Position numbers and translations under genes: made by a program. Shown one piece after another: positions 10,384 through 20,845 of a stretch of DNA of 64,000 bases. This DNA comes from Blasia pusilla (lineage: Eukaryota > Marchantiophyta > Marchantiopsida > Blasiales), in the NCBI GenBank assembly GCA_050084515.1, contig CM114271.1:54436001-54500000 (forward strand). The letters are read 5' to 3'. The notes beneath the pieces were generated by a model that had not been told where the DNA came from, made no database searches, and was given only the letters and a program-made list of their open reading frames with translations. Position 1 is the first letter of the stretch, and each line of letters opens with the position of its first letter.

Positions 10384-13300
10384 CTAGAGATTTTCTGGCC
10401 TGATCTTAGATCTCAATCTATCGAGTATTCCCCACCTCTCCTTTTTCCCTTGAATGGTAGCTGCAAGTAAGTACTCCCTCTCCCGTTCCACTGCCAAATC
10501 CAGCTCACTCCTCATGGCCTCCGCTCTCTTCTCAGCTGCATTTCGACACTCAAATGCCTGGCCTAGCTCGAGCTCGAGCTCCTGTTTCTCCATTCGTTCT
10601 GCCTGCACGCTCATTTCTAGCTCCTTCATGGATGCTTCAGTCTGGAATAATTTCTGTGGGAGAAAGGCCAACATCAGAATGCTCGCCAAGACCCCTTCTT
10701 TCTCAGCATCTTAATCTTAAAAGCTCTTGCTGTCACGCACGAGGGATTTCTTGATGAATTTAACTGCCTCAAAGAAAAGTGCCGTTTATAACTCATCATG
10801 GCGATAAGCTGCTTTTGGCGCTTCCATTAGAATCACATATGTGGGTGTGAGTACGCTGGACTTCGTGCAGAGAAAGCCGATGTACACAAAACGGATGATC
10901 TAGGCATTCGCATCCTTCTCGTTCACAAGAATGCCAACCCAGAATTTGAGAGTTTCTTTCATAGAACAGGCATCATATTTCTTTCATGCATTGATCAGGA
11001 TGGACAGTGTCCAAGGAATGGTATGGTATTGTTTCTGATTAACGCTTCAATGATTGTATGACTAAAACCAGCATCAGAGGCTCCTCAGAACTGCAGTTGG
11101 AAAAATGGCTCCCAACCATTTGGATAGTCCTGCTTTGGCTTGAACATACAGTACAGGTCACAAGCGTCTACGACACTCATGGAAGTTGGTCAGCCAAATG
11201 AAAAAAAAAATCCCAAATGGGAGGGACGGTAAGCAGAGATCGGAGTCTAGTTTACCTCCTGAAGGTCTAAGAACTCGTTTGCATCTTTCGACGCCTTCAC
11301 GTGTTCTGTAACAGGATCGGGCCTTTCCTGCAGGTGGTCCTGCAAAGAACCGCTGATCCTCACTGGCACAGAAAACAAATCCTCCTGTTTCACACAGGCA
11401 ACCACTTCTATCCTTTCCTCTGGGCTGGCCCGTGAGCCATCTGTGGTGGATTCAGGCCTGGATGGGAACGTTCTACTTGGATCATCGATGAGGGGTTCGG
11501 ATGAATCAGACCGAAATAGTGGATTTTGCTCGACTCTTAAAGCTATCAAGGATTCACTAAGCCTCCTATGTTCAGGCGGATACTTGACCCCGGCCTTTCT
11601 TTGCTTTTCTGTTTGCTCTGTGCTCTGTTTCAGCTCTCTAATCAAATCTTCCACTTCCTCCACTGTAGTTTGCACATGTGGTTGCAATCTATGCTCTTCA
11701 ACCAAGCTCTGTTCGTGTTCTTTGAGTTTGTCTTCCAGTTCCTCAATTGTAATATGTAGTTGGACCTTCCAATTATCCTCTTCTTCAAATCTATGTTTCA
11801 GCTCTCTGACTTTCTCTTCCAAGTCATCAACATTCACCTCCAACTGAACCTTCGATTTATACTCATCCACCAATCTCTTATTGAGCTCTGTGATCGTCTC
11901 ATCTAATTCTTCATTTGCCATCTGCAGCTGCAATTTTTTGTTCACCTCGTCTTCCAGTCTCTGTTTAAGGTCTGCAACCGCTTCTTTATACCCCTCAATT
12001 GTCTCTTCTAATTGTGGATTTGACTGAGCTCCTTTGTAGAGTCTTTGTTTGAGCTCTCCAACTGTAACTTCAAGCTCCTTGACAATAGCCTGAAGTTGTC
12101 GGTTGGAATTATGATCTCTGATTGAATTCTGTTTGAGCTCTGTAATTATTTCTTCCAATTCGTTTATCTTAGTCTGCAAACACTTCTTGGACTTAACTTC
12201 TTCATCCAGTTTCTGTTGGAGCTCCATCATGTTGTCTTCAAGTTCTGCATTTGCCGCCTCCAATTTTGTAATCAAAGGCAATCTGCCCTTCCCCCCTTCT
12301 TGCGAATCAACTCTCTTTGTCCTGCTTGTGCCCTCCGATTCTGCCACTTGTAGATCTGATGCTGCTCTTTGGTTACTGACCTCTGAGTAGCTTCCAATGT
12401 CATGCACTACTTCTTTTGCAGAAGTTCGCTGGTCAAGCAGCAAACGTAACGCCGAAACTTTGTTCATACTGGCCTGCAGTTTCTTTTCCAATTTTTCAGC
12501 TCTGGACTTTGCTACACTGCTTTCCTGTTCCAGCTGAGCTACCTTCAGTTCTGCATCTACTTTCCTCTTCTCTGTTTCTGACAGGCTCTCGTGAATCTGG
12601 TTGAGGAGTTGCTTGTAATCTCTTTCTATTTCACACTTCTTTCTCCACTCAAGATCTGTATGAAAGCCCTTCTGTTGCTCGAGCTCCTTTATTCTTTCTG
12701 ATGCCTCCCGCAATTTGCTCCTGAGAGTCTTGTTGCGCATTTCTTCTTCCATACGAGCTTGGATCTCCTGTTTAGCACATGCCTCTGCCTGCTCCTGTTT
12801 TAGACGTATCAGTATTAATCTGGAATCAGACTCACTTGTCGTTGTGCCTTGGATAGAATAGATAAGCTAATCCAAAAATTATTAGAGTGCACTGACATCA
12901 CTTCTGGTAAACCAAATTAGATGGGAAGCCATACTCTGATAAATAAAGGAAGATCTAGACAGTAAGGGAATCTACACTCACATTCTCTGGGAGGGATTTC
13001 CCAAGTGAGCTGGAGATAAGGTCATGTTTTTATCTTGAATGAATCTATTTTTCACATTTGCACTCATTAACCCATTTCTCTTGACACTTCTCAGATTCTG
13101 CAAACTACATAAAAACTTTAGAGCAGCTCCAACTTGGCAGCTTACTCGTTTTAGGCTAGATACACTAAGTTTGTTATTATCACTAAGTTAGGACTTGTGA
13201 ACATCACATCTAATTCACCACCCAGATAGGGTCCTGAATAAGAGCAAATCTATCCTTCATAAAATTTGACAGTGTTCGCAGCAAGTGATTGTTTCTACTT

Positions 13301-15184
13301 CAGAGATACCCCGAGACATGGCCATTCGGTCTCCTTGTTTTCATGAGACAATAGAGTTGAAGACTGTACAAATTGTTTCCAGAGACATCCTCTAAGAATT
13401 ATTGGTAGCTGGAGAGCGATACTTGTATTTGTTCGCAGTTCATGAGAGCGATGGACATGTGCACAAAGGGCCCTGTATTATTTTGAACTTCTTTTCTCAC
13501 CAATACTTTTGTTGATGTAAGCAGAGGGACGCTCATCATCAATTCCCTTACAAGCTCCTTGTCCAGAATGTTGAATCAGATTCTGTAACCACTCTTCCTC
13601 CCCAAAAGCTAATCTGATCAAGGCTCCTCTGCATATCTCTATATCTATGCTATTCTTGGACTTAGGATTGATAATTTGTGGTGAGAACGAATCATTTTTA
13701 CATGTAGCCCTACATTAGAAGGATTCTGAGGAAGTTTGATAGTTTGTGGATACCCTCTTTTCTGATTCTTCTAAGCACCTGTTTTCTGCTTCTGTTCTCT
13801 TTCGGATCGCCTCATGAACTCTTTGCTCTGCATCCACTCTCATCTTTCTTTCTTCAAAGGCTTGAGCATCAAAAACTGATCTTATCTTATCGAACCGGCT
13901 TACTTCTGCTTCTGCCTCTGTGGTGAGAAGTTTTGATTCCCGTGCCAACTGCATAGCATCTGTGATCTGGCTCTCCAACTGCCTAGCTCTTTCCTCGGCA
14001 TCCTTCTTCCTCCTGTCAGAAATCTGATAACGGGTAGCAGCATCCTGAGCTCTCCTGTGAGCTATGCATGCCTTTGCTTCTGCTTCATGTCTTCGTCGTT
14101 CATGATCAGCCACCATTATCTGCATCTCCTCATGCTCCCTTTCAAGTGCATCGATCCTTGATGCAGCTGTGAAAAGTGTTGATTCACAGTAGGCCTTCCC
14201 CATGGAAAACGCTCGTCTTCTGTTAGTTCTAGCCTGACAGTCGATTGGTTCCATATTCTGCAAAGAATCCTGCACATCAGTTCCCTAGGCATGGCAAACT
14301 AACTTGGCTCCTTCATAGAGATTTCCTCTACCTAAACTTCACTAAACCTGGTTCTCAACTCAAGATTCCAATTATAGGACTGACCTAATGTCTTGTGCTA
14401 TTCTTTGAATTAATCCATTGTACTACATGCCACCCCAGATTCCAGCCCATCGATTTCTACCCAGAGAGAGCTATTTTCTGCTTAGGCTTGGGTTCAAGAT
14501 GTAGACATGTAAGCGCAGAATTCTGACAGTAATCAGCAGATGCAGTATGCAAAGGTGGAAGATCTGACAACATTCTCAGATTCGGTAGCAATAGCACTTG
14601 ACATGGCACAGATACTTTCAAGTTTTCCGGTTATGGATGATGATTTGCATCCCATCGGTCATGCTTCACCAGAGTTGGTAAGCGAAATCCATTCCCAGTG
14701 TATACTGCTATTGTTGTGGCTCTTCAGAGGGTTGCTAATATGTAGGTTTCTCCCAGTCTCTGCTTTGGTACCCAGTTCACTCTCTCTCTCTCACGTGGAC
14801 AATCACTTCATTCGTTCATTCTCTATCTATCTTGCTGATGATGATTTTGGAAACCCTACTTTTCTGCAAGGATTTCATGTCTTTGCCTTCGTACCCAGCT
14901 CACTCACTCACTCACTCACTCACTGTCATGTGCTCGATGATGATGGTGGTGAAACCCTACTGGGACAAGTCAAGGAGCGTGAGACCAATTATATGTTGCT
15001 GCTTTCTTGCATGATCGTAGGAAACCTTCACTGAGTCTTCTGACTTCATCCTCCACAACGAGGGGAGGGTTGAGGAGCAGGACCTTACCAAAGTCTGGTG
15101 ATCTGTTTGGCCTTCGAGATTCCTAGCATGCAGAAGATCATCCAGATGCTTCCTGTCGAATTTGCACCATCCATCTTCTTCCAT
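10384..15184 (-). CDS. Long coiled-coil protein with seven 28-residue repeats, unknown function
   Basis: Four-exon model on the minus strand: 15089-15184, 13754-14269, 11256-12866 and 10384-10653, all joins in phase 0, about 830 residues. Exon 1 starts at ATG 15184 (MEEDGWCKFDRKHLDD), with an in-frame TGA just upstream, and ends at GTAAGG. Exon 2 follows GTGCAG and encodes Glu/Arg/Ala-rich helix. Exon 3 follows GGATTAG and ends at GTAAAC; it contains the 28-residue repeats and a Ser/Pro-rich tail. Exon 4 follows CCACAG and ends in a basic tail (KKERWGILDRLRSKIRP). Heptads dominate throughout, so a filamentous or scaffolding role is likely. No transmembrane segment, transit peptide or known enzyme domain is visible. 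Least certain are the start of exon 3 (an alternative acceptor lies ~18 bases later but in another phase), possible extra exons in the introns, and whether exon 1 belongs. Confidence 0.6.
11661..12248 (-). repeat. Seven tandem 84-bp (28-residue) coiled-coil repeats
   Basis: Inside exon 3 of the coiled-coil gene the protein divides into seven consecutive units of exactly 28 residues, four heptads each, with no gaps. Unit starts include AELEDNMMELQQKL, KELEVTVGELKQRL, EELDETITELNKRL, DDLEEKVRELKHRF and EELEDKLKEHEQSL. A partial eighth unit (EEVEDLIRELKQ) follows. Leu and Ile positions and the ELKQRL core are kept while surface residues vary, so the length is under selection. Confidence 0.85.
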
Positions 15185-15631
15185 TTTTATTCACTCAACT
15201 TACTTTCCCCCTGGGGGTAATTCTTGATCACTACCTTCAAGGCTCTGGCAGGCATTGCAAAGCAGAGCAGCTATCATTCTGCACCCGTTTGGTCAAACTT
15301 CTGCAGCGAGCACTGCAAATGGGAGCGCCCATCATTCCGCACTTGTTCAATGGAGCTTCTGCAGCAAGCACTGACCATTGCTTGCCACAAACCAGAGTGC
15401 ACTACTCACTTCACTCTTGTCATTTCTCCATCACCATCCTTGCTCCTCAGTGCACGCTTACCAGAATCTCTTCCTGCAACCCTAGGTCCAGCATTGCTCA
15501 TTCTCCATCCTCTCTGTGGCACACGAACCTCACCAAGCACCTGGGAGGCTGTAACAGGCCCAAGGTCTCGACTGTAGAAATTGGACGCCATGGTCGGAAA
15601 ATGCGTAGAGTTCCCTAGAGCTGTTAGGCTT
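15185..15631. other. Upstream flank of the coiled-coil gene
   Basis: This should hold the promoter and 5' leader of the minus-strand coiled-coil gene. No convincing TATA box was located. Nothing else was recognised. Confidence 0.3.
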
Positions 15632-16040
15632 CGGATGAAGCTTTGGAAGAAAGAAAGAATAAGTGGCCCTTATTGTTGAGTTGTACAATCACGAACACAC
15701 CTCTGGAGACCACAAATGCCTGGGGATTAGGCTCAATCGATGGAGCTGAGGTAGGGAGAGAGAAAGAAAGAAGATGATCGGCGATTCTTGCTCAGTTGTA
15801 TAATCCTCTACAGATACACCTCTGGAGACCAGAAGTGACTGGCGAGTAGGCTCAATCGATGGAGCTTTGGTAGAAACAAAGAAAAATAGAGATCAGTGGA
15901 ACCTTTTTTCATCTGCATAATTAGATACAGACCTCTTGAGACCACACATGACTCAGGATTAGGTGTAACAGATGGAGCTCTGTGAGAAAGAAGGAGAGAA
16001 GATGAGTGGGACTTCTTGTTTAGTAGTGGTATCGGAAATA
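15632..16040. repeat. Minisatellite, 111-119-bp period, about 3.3 copies
   Basis: Each unit contains CACCTCTGGAGACCA or its variant, then GATTAGGCTCAATCGATG and GGAGCT followed by an AGAAAGAAAG-rich tail. CACCTCTGG starts at 15698 and 15817, with a diverged copy near 15928. A partial copy recurs at about 16437-16500. Non-coding. Confidence 0.75.
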
Positions 16041-16529
16041 CATCATTGTCGGTGTATCTTCTCAAACGCACTTTACTATGAAGCTCCCGACATCAGGAGT
16101 TGCATAGCGAATTCTATCACTATTCCAATTCAGAAGACCAATTGTGGGAGACAACGCATCCCGTCATAACTAAATCGATTTTCAAATTTGATAGATGGGG
16201 AGACAACATTCAAAACGTTCTACTCTCTGCATTCGCCTCAGGGAGTAAAGATGACCTCAAATGCACAGCCTTCAGTGATGCTGCCCATACCAAATTCATC
16301 CCTGTTGGTTTTTCCCACCATCACTGTACCTGCATCTCCCAGCATTTGAAAGGCTGTTGCATCAAACGGTGGTCTGTGCATGCGGAATTCCACGTGAGGA
16401 AATAGGACAGAACATGTCAACAAAACGAGTAGCAGCCTGGAAGCTTCAAGAGAAAGAATGAAGATGGGTGCCACTTCTCGCTCAGTTGTGTACACGACTA
16501 AAGATCCATGTCAGTCTGCGTTCTCCAGC

Positions 16530-17250
16530 ATGTTCAACTCCAGGAAATCTCCGGAAGAACTTATCATGTAATCCTTGCAGCCCTTAAAATGGTCACCACC
16601 CTCTTTACCATCGATCCCATAAGGTTTCAACGCAGTAGAGTCCAATTCCAGGAAAGATGGTGAAGAACATGTCACAAACTTCTTGTACCCTTAAAGTCGG
16701 TACTTTCTTCTCCGCCACCGACCCCATGAGGTTTGCACACAGTCGGTTTCAACTCCAGCAAAACTGTTGGAGAACATGTCACAAATTTCCTGCAATTCCA
16801 GAATTGGTTCTTATTTAACACCGATCGAACGGCGTTGCAACACTGTACTGTAGACTTCAACTCCTGCAACGATCTGGAAGAACAGGTCACACATTTCTTG
16901 CAGCCCCCAAATTTGGCTCCATCTTCTTCACCAGCGACACAAAGAGCTTTCCACCCTCCAGATTTCGATTTCTGCAAACCTCTTGAAGAACATGACACAA
17001 AATTCTTGCAGCCCCCAGAACCGGCTCCATCTTCTTCACCAGCAACCCAAAAAGCTTTCCACCCTCTAGATTTCCATTTCTGCAAAGCTCTTGAAGAACA
17101 TGACACAAAGTTCTTGCAGCCCCCAGGCCTGGCTCCAACGACCCCCTGAGGTTTCCAACCAGTGGATTTCGATTCCCCAGAAACCTCATAAAGAACATGT
17201 CACAACACTTCTTGCAGCCCCCAGAATCGGAGCCAGCGATTCCACTGGGT
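16530..17250. repeat. 108-bp minisatellite, seven copies
   Basis: The landmark CTTGCAGCCC or its variants lies near 16574, 16682, 16789, 16897, 17005, 17113 and 17211, giving spacings of 108, 107, 108, 108, 108 and 98. The three central units are nearly identical (AAGAACATGACACAAA, TTCACCAGC). The period is 36 codons, so long open frames appear on both strands, with repeats such as GALxxEHDTKFLQPP on plus and CSSRGLQKSKSGGWKAL on minus. None has a start codon with context or a known domain, and indels shift the frame at both ends. I treat it as non-coding. Confidence 0.85.
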
Positions 17251-17559
17251 TTGTGAAGGGCTGGTCCACTCCATTCGTGAGGAGAAAGAGAGAGAAGCTC
17301 TTGAATCAATACCGAATGAAGCAAACTGCATCGAATCGAGTGCACGTGAATTTGGCACTTCCAAGATCTCGAGAATTGGGGAGTGGTGATAACCATCACC
17401 ACACAACTTCTCATGTCAAGGTGAGATCCTAACTCTCAAATGGAGTTCCACAAACCCTAAACTAAAAGAACTTTTTATCTAGATTTTTGACCAGGGAGCA
17501 TAGTCAAGGCACATGAAAGACTCACCAGGCTTATTCTCTCTCGAACATGGGGAGTTTTT

Positions 17560-17765
17560 TCACGGGACCTGGTATATTACCGGGAATGGTAAATCGGAAA
17601 CGGAAATTCCGGATTTTGAACCGGTTTTCAGTTACGAAATACAAAGAGCGTCCTCAAATCCAACCGGTTTTTCGTAGGCAGCTTTAAAATTAATCGGAAA
17701 TTCTCAGATTTAACCGGCTAGCCTTACTCGTAACCCTGGATCTCCCCGATCATTCCATCCATGCC
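17560..17765. repeat. Copy of the dispersed CCGG-rich repeat
   Basis: Contains ACCGGGAATGGTAAATCGG, GAACCGGTTTTC, CCAACCGGTTTTTCG and TTAACCGGCTAGCC, then CTCGTAACCCTGGATC. It shares that last block with the segments at 3032 (inverted) and 7655. No coding sense. Confidence 0.4.
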
Positions 17766-17794
17766 CTAGGTAGAAGATGCCACTGCCATTAAGA

Positions 17795-17890
17795 TTAAGA
17801 CCGCCCCCATTGTCCAAGGGGAGAATTGAATCGGAGACCTCTTTAAGAGGACCTTATGTCGGTTTAACTAACCGCCGCCGCTTTAATTAT
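17795..17890 (-). mobile_element. SINE-like or tRNA-related fragment
   Basis: The minus strand reads GCGGTTAGTTAAACCGAC (A-box-like), then GGTCCTCTTAAAGAGGTC (a short perfect hairpin), then GATTCAATTCTCC (B-box-like). The spacing is SINE-like. It lies immediately downstream of a LINE 3' fragment on the same strand, so it could be a SINE mobilised by that LINE, or part of the LINE 3' tail. Confidence 0.3.
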
Positions 17891-17899
17891 CAGCCGCTT

Positions 17900-18475
17900 C
17901 ATATGAGAGAGAATGAATGAATAGATTTATTGTCCACGGGGACCCCGTAGGACCACGGGACTTAGTTTTGAGACCTAACAACAATTTTGGAGAGAGAGCA
18001 AGCCCCAGCGAGGGCGTAAGGGGTCCTCTGAGCCAGGTGAGTGTCCCTGGTCTTCACACAACTATGCAAGAATTTAGCAATCTGAATCTGATTCTGCCTA
18101 GCCATGAATGCGAGGACCTTGGGAGCCCGGTGATCAAAGAGATCCGGGAAGTCAAGCCTAATGTGATTGTGAAAGGTGCAGTGGAAGAGGTAGTGATGTT
18201 CATCATCAATAAGCCCCGAGTTGCAAAATCTACATAATCTGACCTTCCTTTTCTTCAGTGAGAAATTTCCTTTCTCAATCTCAAGGTCAGTAGAGCCACA
18301 TCTGAATCTCGCTAATATATGACGTAACTTAGTGGGAATGGGGGCAGAGATGTAAGAAGCTTGCTGCATGGATCTGCAGTTCTTCATGAGGGTGTGGTAG
18401 CGCCTCATTCTTTCACCATTTTTGTGAGATGTATTCCCCTTGCTTTCCTAGAGACATTGGTGTCGGCCCCAGTTG
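17900..18475 (-). pseudogene. LINE reverse-transcriptase 3' fragment (zinc-binding C-terminal domain)
   Basis: The frame 17962-18408 matches the C-terminal zf-RVT region of plant LINE ORF2. It has the helix ARFRCGSTDLEIEKGNFSL and a zinc cluster of form C-x2-C, then H and C (LCRFCNSG, EHHYLFHC). Just upstream a shifted or stopped frame reads INWGRHQCL, also typical of this region. Reverse transcriptase and endonuclease are absent, so this is a 5'-truncated LINE copy. Its 3' end lies near 17900. Confidence 0.75.
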
Positions 18476-20845
18476 ATGGCAATGTAATTGTTGTCGAAGA
18501 GAGAGAGAGAGAGGATATACCTTAAGGAGAAAGCTTAAGAACTTGGTCTCTTTCAATTAAATCTCATGGCATGAGGAAACAAAGCTATTATGGTCCTTGC
18601 CTTGTGAATAATTAATCCAAGTTGTTGAGCGCATATAGTAGGCACACACCAAGCCTGCATAGATATTATAATTGATGATACTATATGTGCGATAAGACAA
18701 AATAGTGAGATAACAAAACAAAATAGAAATATGTTTGCATTTCTTCCTTTCATTCACATTTGATGGGAAGAAAAATGAATTTGAATGGAAGAGGGAAATG
18801 GTTTTATTGATTAATATTAATGATTTAATTAATCGATACTATGTGTATAATAAGAAAAAATAGAGAGATAAGAAGAAAAATAGCAACCAGTTTACAATTT
18901 TTCACTTAAGTTATATTTGATGGCAAGGGAAAACGAATTTTAATGGAAGAGAAAATAAATTATTATTAATTAATAATTTAATTAATCAGTGTTATTTTGA
19001 TGGGAGGAATAAAAGGGGGAGTAGGTATTGTTTGAACTTTATGGAAGAGTGGAATTATTGAGAGAAGTGAGATATTATTTAAATTTTAATTGAAGAATGG
19101 AATGTTATTATTCTTTAATAATAAATTAAGTAAAATTTAAAATTTGAAATCATAATTATCATTATTTCTAAAATTTTATTAAAAAACGTTTTAATTAAAA
19201 TTTGATATTTTAGGGAAGAAAAATGAATTTAAATGGAAGAAGGAAATTATTTTATCAATTAAAATTAACTCATGATTACGGCCTCTGCTGACGACGGGCC
19301 AGATTGGTTTTACATGAGTATTTGTCCGTAGAACAATGGCCATAAAAGACCTCGAACATAACTGCCTGTCCGGTTTTACACAACCCTCATTTTCATTACC
19401 ACCTTTATTAACATCCATCATTTTTTTTCTTCTAGTTTAGACTATCCACTTTTCTGGGAGTCTAGACTATCCCACTGTATTCTACACATGTTTATTAATT
19501 TGATAATATTATTTCCCCACCCGTCTTGGGGCGTAAATATGTTTAATGTATTCTACACATGTTTATTAATTTAATAATATTATTTTCCCATCCGTAAATA
19601 TGTTTAATGAATGGATGTTATTTTGGTAGGAAGAGTGGTATATTTAAATTAAATAGATTAATAATAAATTTAAAAATAGAACATAAAAATTTATAGAATA
19701 TGTAAAAGAGTAGATATTCTTTAAATTTTTATGAAAGGGTGAAATTATTTAGGGGAGTCAAGAATTATTAAAATTTAAACTCACAGTGAGATTATTTGAA
19801 AATTGATCACTATTTTATGAAAATGAAAATCATATTTAAATTTTAAAATAAAAATATCTATAAATTAATTTTTTTAAAAGGTTGGTTTTCAAAAATCATA
19901 TGAATGCTTAAGGTGGGGCAAGCTAACTAGCATGATTTATGAGATATGTGCCAAGATTTTAGGCGTGGTGATAGAGATACGTGTTAGAACTCCAAATCCA
20001 TAAAATTGGGTCATAAAAGGGGGTAAATAATTAGCATCCAAATTTTTAAAGAAATGGTCCCGGAAATATACATTAAATTTCCTTAAAGAAATAAAGAATT
20101 TCCTATCCTTAATTGTATGTTAATGCATTTTCGAAAATATTAAAAAAAAATCTATCCCCATCCCACGCGACCGTTTTTGTTCATGGCAGTTTTATAAGGA
20201 ATGGATGGAGAAGTGCTTACCGTCCGTCCGTGTTCCGTCCGTCCCTATTCCGGTTGCCATTTCCCGTTCTTGTGAATCGGGTCGTAGCGAAACTCCGTAC
20301 AGGTAATATCGGTACAACCCGTGCCTGGGGTTTAGGGTTTTGAAGTGACGGTTAGTAGTCCACGCGTCAGAGAGCGATTCCAGCCCTCAGCTAGCGGCAG
20401 CCACATTTGGCGAAAGCGCTGCTTCCTCTGCCCCTCCACTATCAGCGGCCGGGCTCCTACAGATCCACCTCCAAATTTGGGCCAGGCTCCTACAAATCCA
20501 CCTCCAGATTTGGCGTCCGAATTGGTGGCCCCGTCCCTCCAAAGATGGATAGACGAAGTTCAACGAGTCCGTCCTCACTGTCAGTCTCTCTCCGTCGACG
20601 GAGTCATGTGGAGGTCCATCTCTCTCCCTCTCTCTCTCACACTCTCTTCCGTGAAATGAAAGCTCTCGCACGCGCTGAGAATCGCGTGGAGCTTTTGATG
20701 TTGTAATCGGTGCTGTGGTCGCGGATCAGCGCGAGGATCGCGAGTGGTGTTGCGGCGATCGTGAGCTCGCCGAGGGTGTAATTTTTGTGGTGATTCGAGG
20801 GAGTTCGGGGGTGCAAGGCGAGCGGGAGAAGAGGTAGGGCGAAAA
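18476..20845. other. AT-rich intergenic DNA and RPB5 upstream region
   Basis: 18,780-20,110 is very AT-rich with TTAATTAAT-type words and no coding frame. A 33-bp word around GTATTCTACACATGTTTATT occurs twice (about 19477 and 19540). From 20,150 the composition becomes GC-rich, and a CCGT tetranucleotide tract (20221-20245) and pyrimidine runs (20610-20645) precede the RPB5 start. The transcription start should be here, but no TATA box stands out. Confidence 0.4.
20221..20245. repeat. (CCGT)n tract upstream of RPB5
   Basis: CGTCCGTCCGTGTTCCGTCCGTC-type tetranucleotide repeat about 600 bp before the start codon. A longer related tract precedes the plastid S20 gene. Confidence 0.7.

Noticed and set aside
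14540-15034. 164-codon plus-strand frame
   Set aside because: Lies in the modelled first intron of the minus-strand coiled-coil gene and contains CT and ACTC simple repeats; no domain.
16672-17414. Open frames on both strands through the 108-bp array
   Set aside because: Openness follows from the 36-codon period; frames shift at array ends and no start or domain is visible. Kept as a finding, not as a gene.
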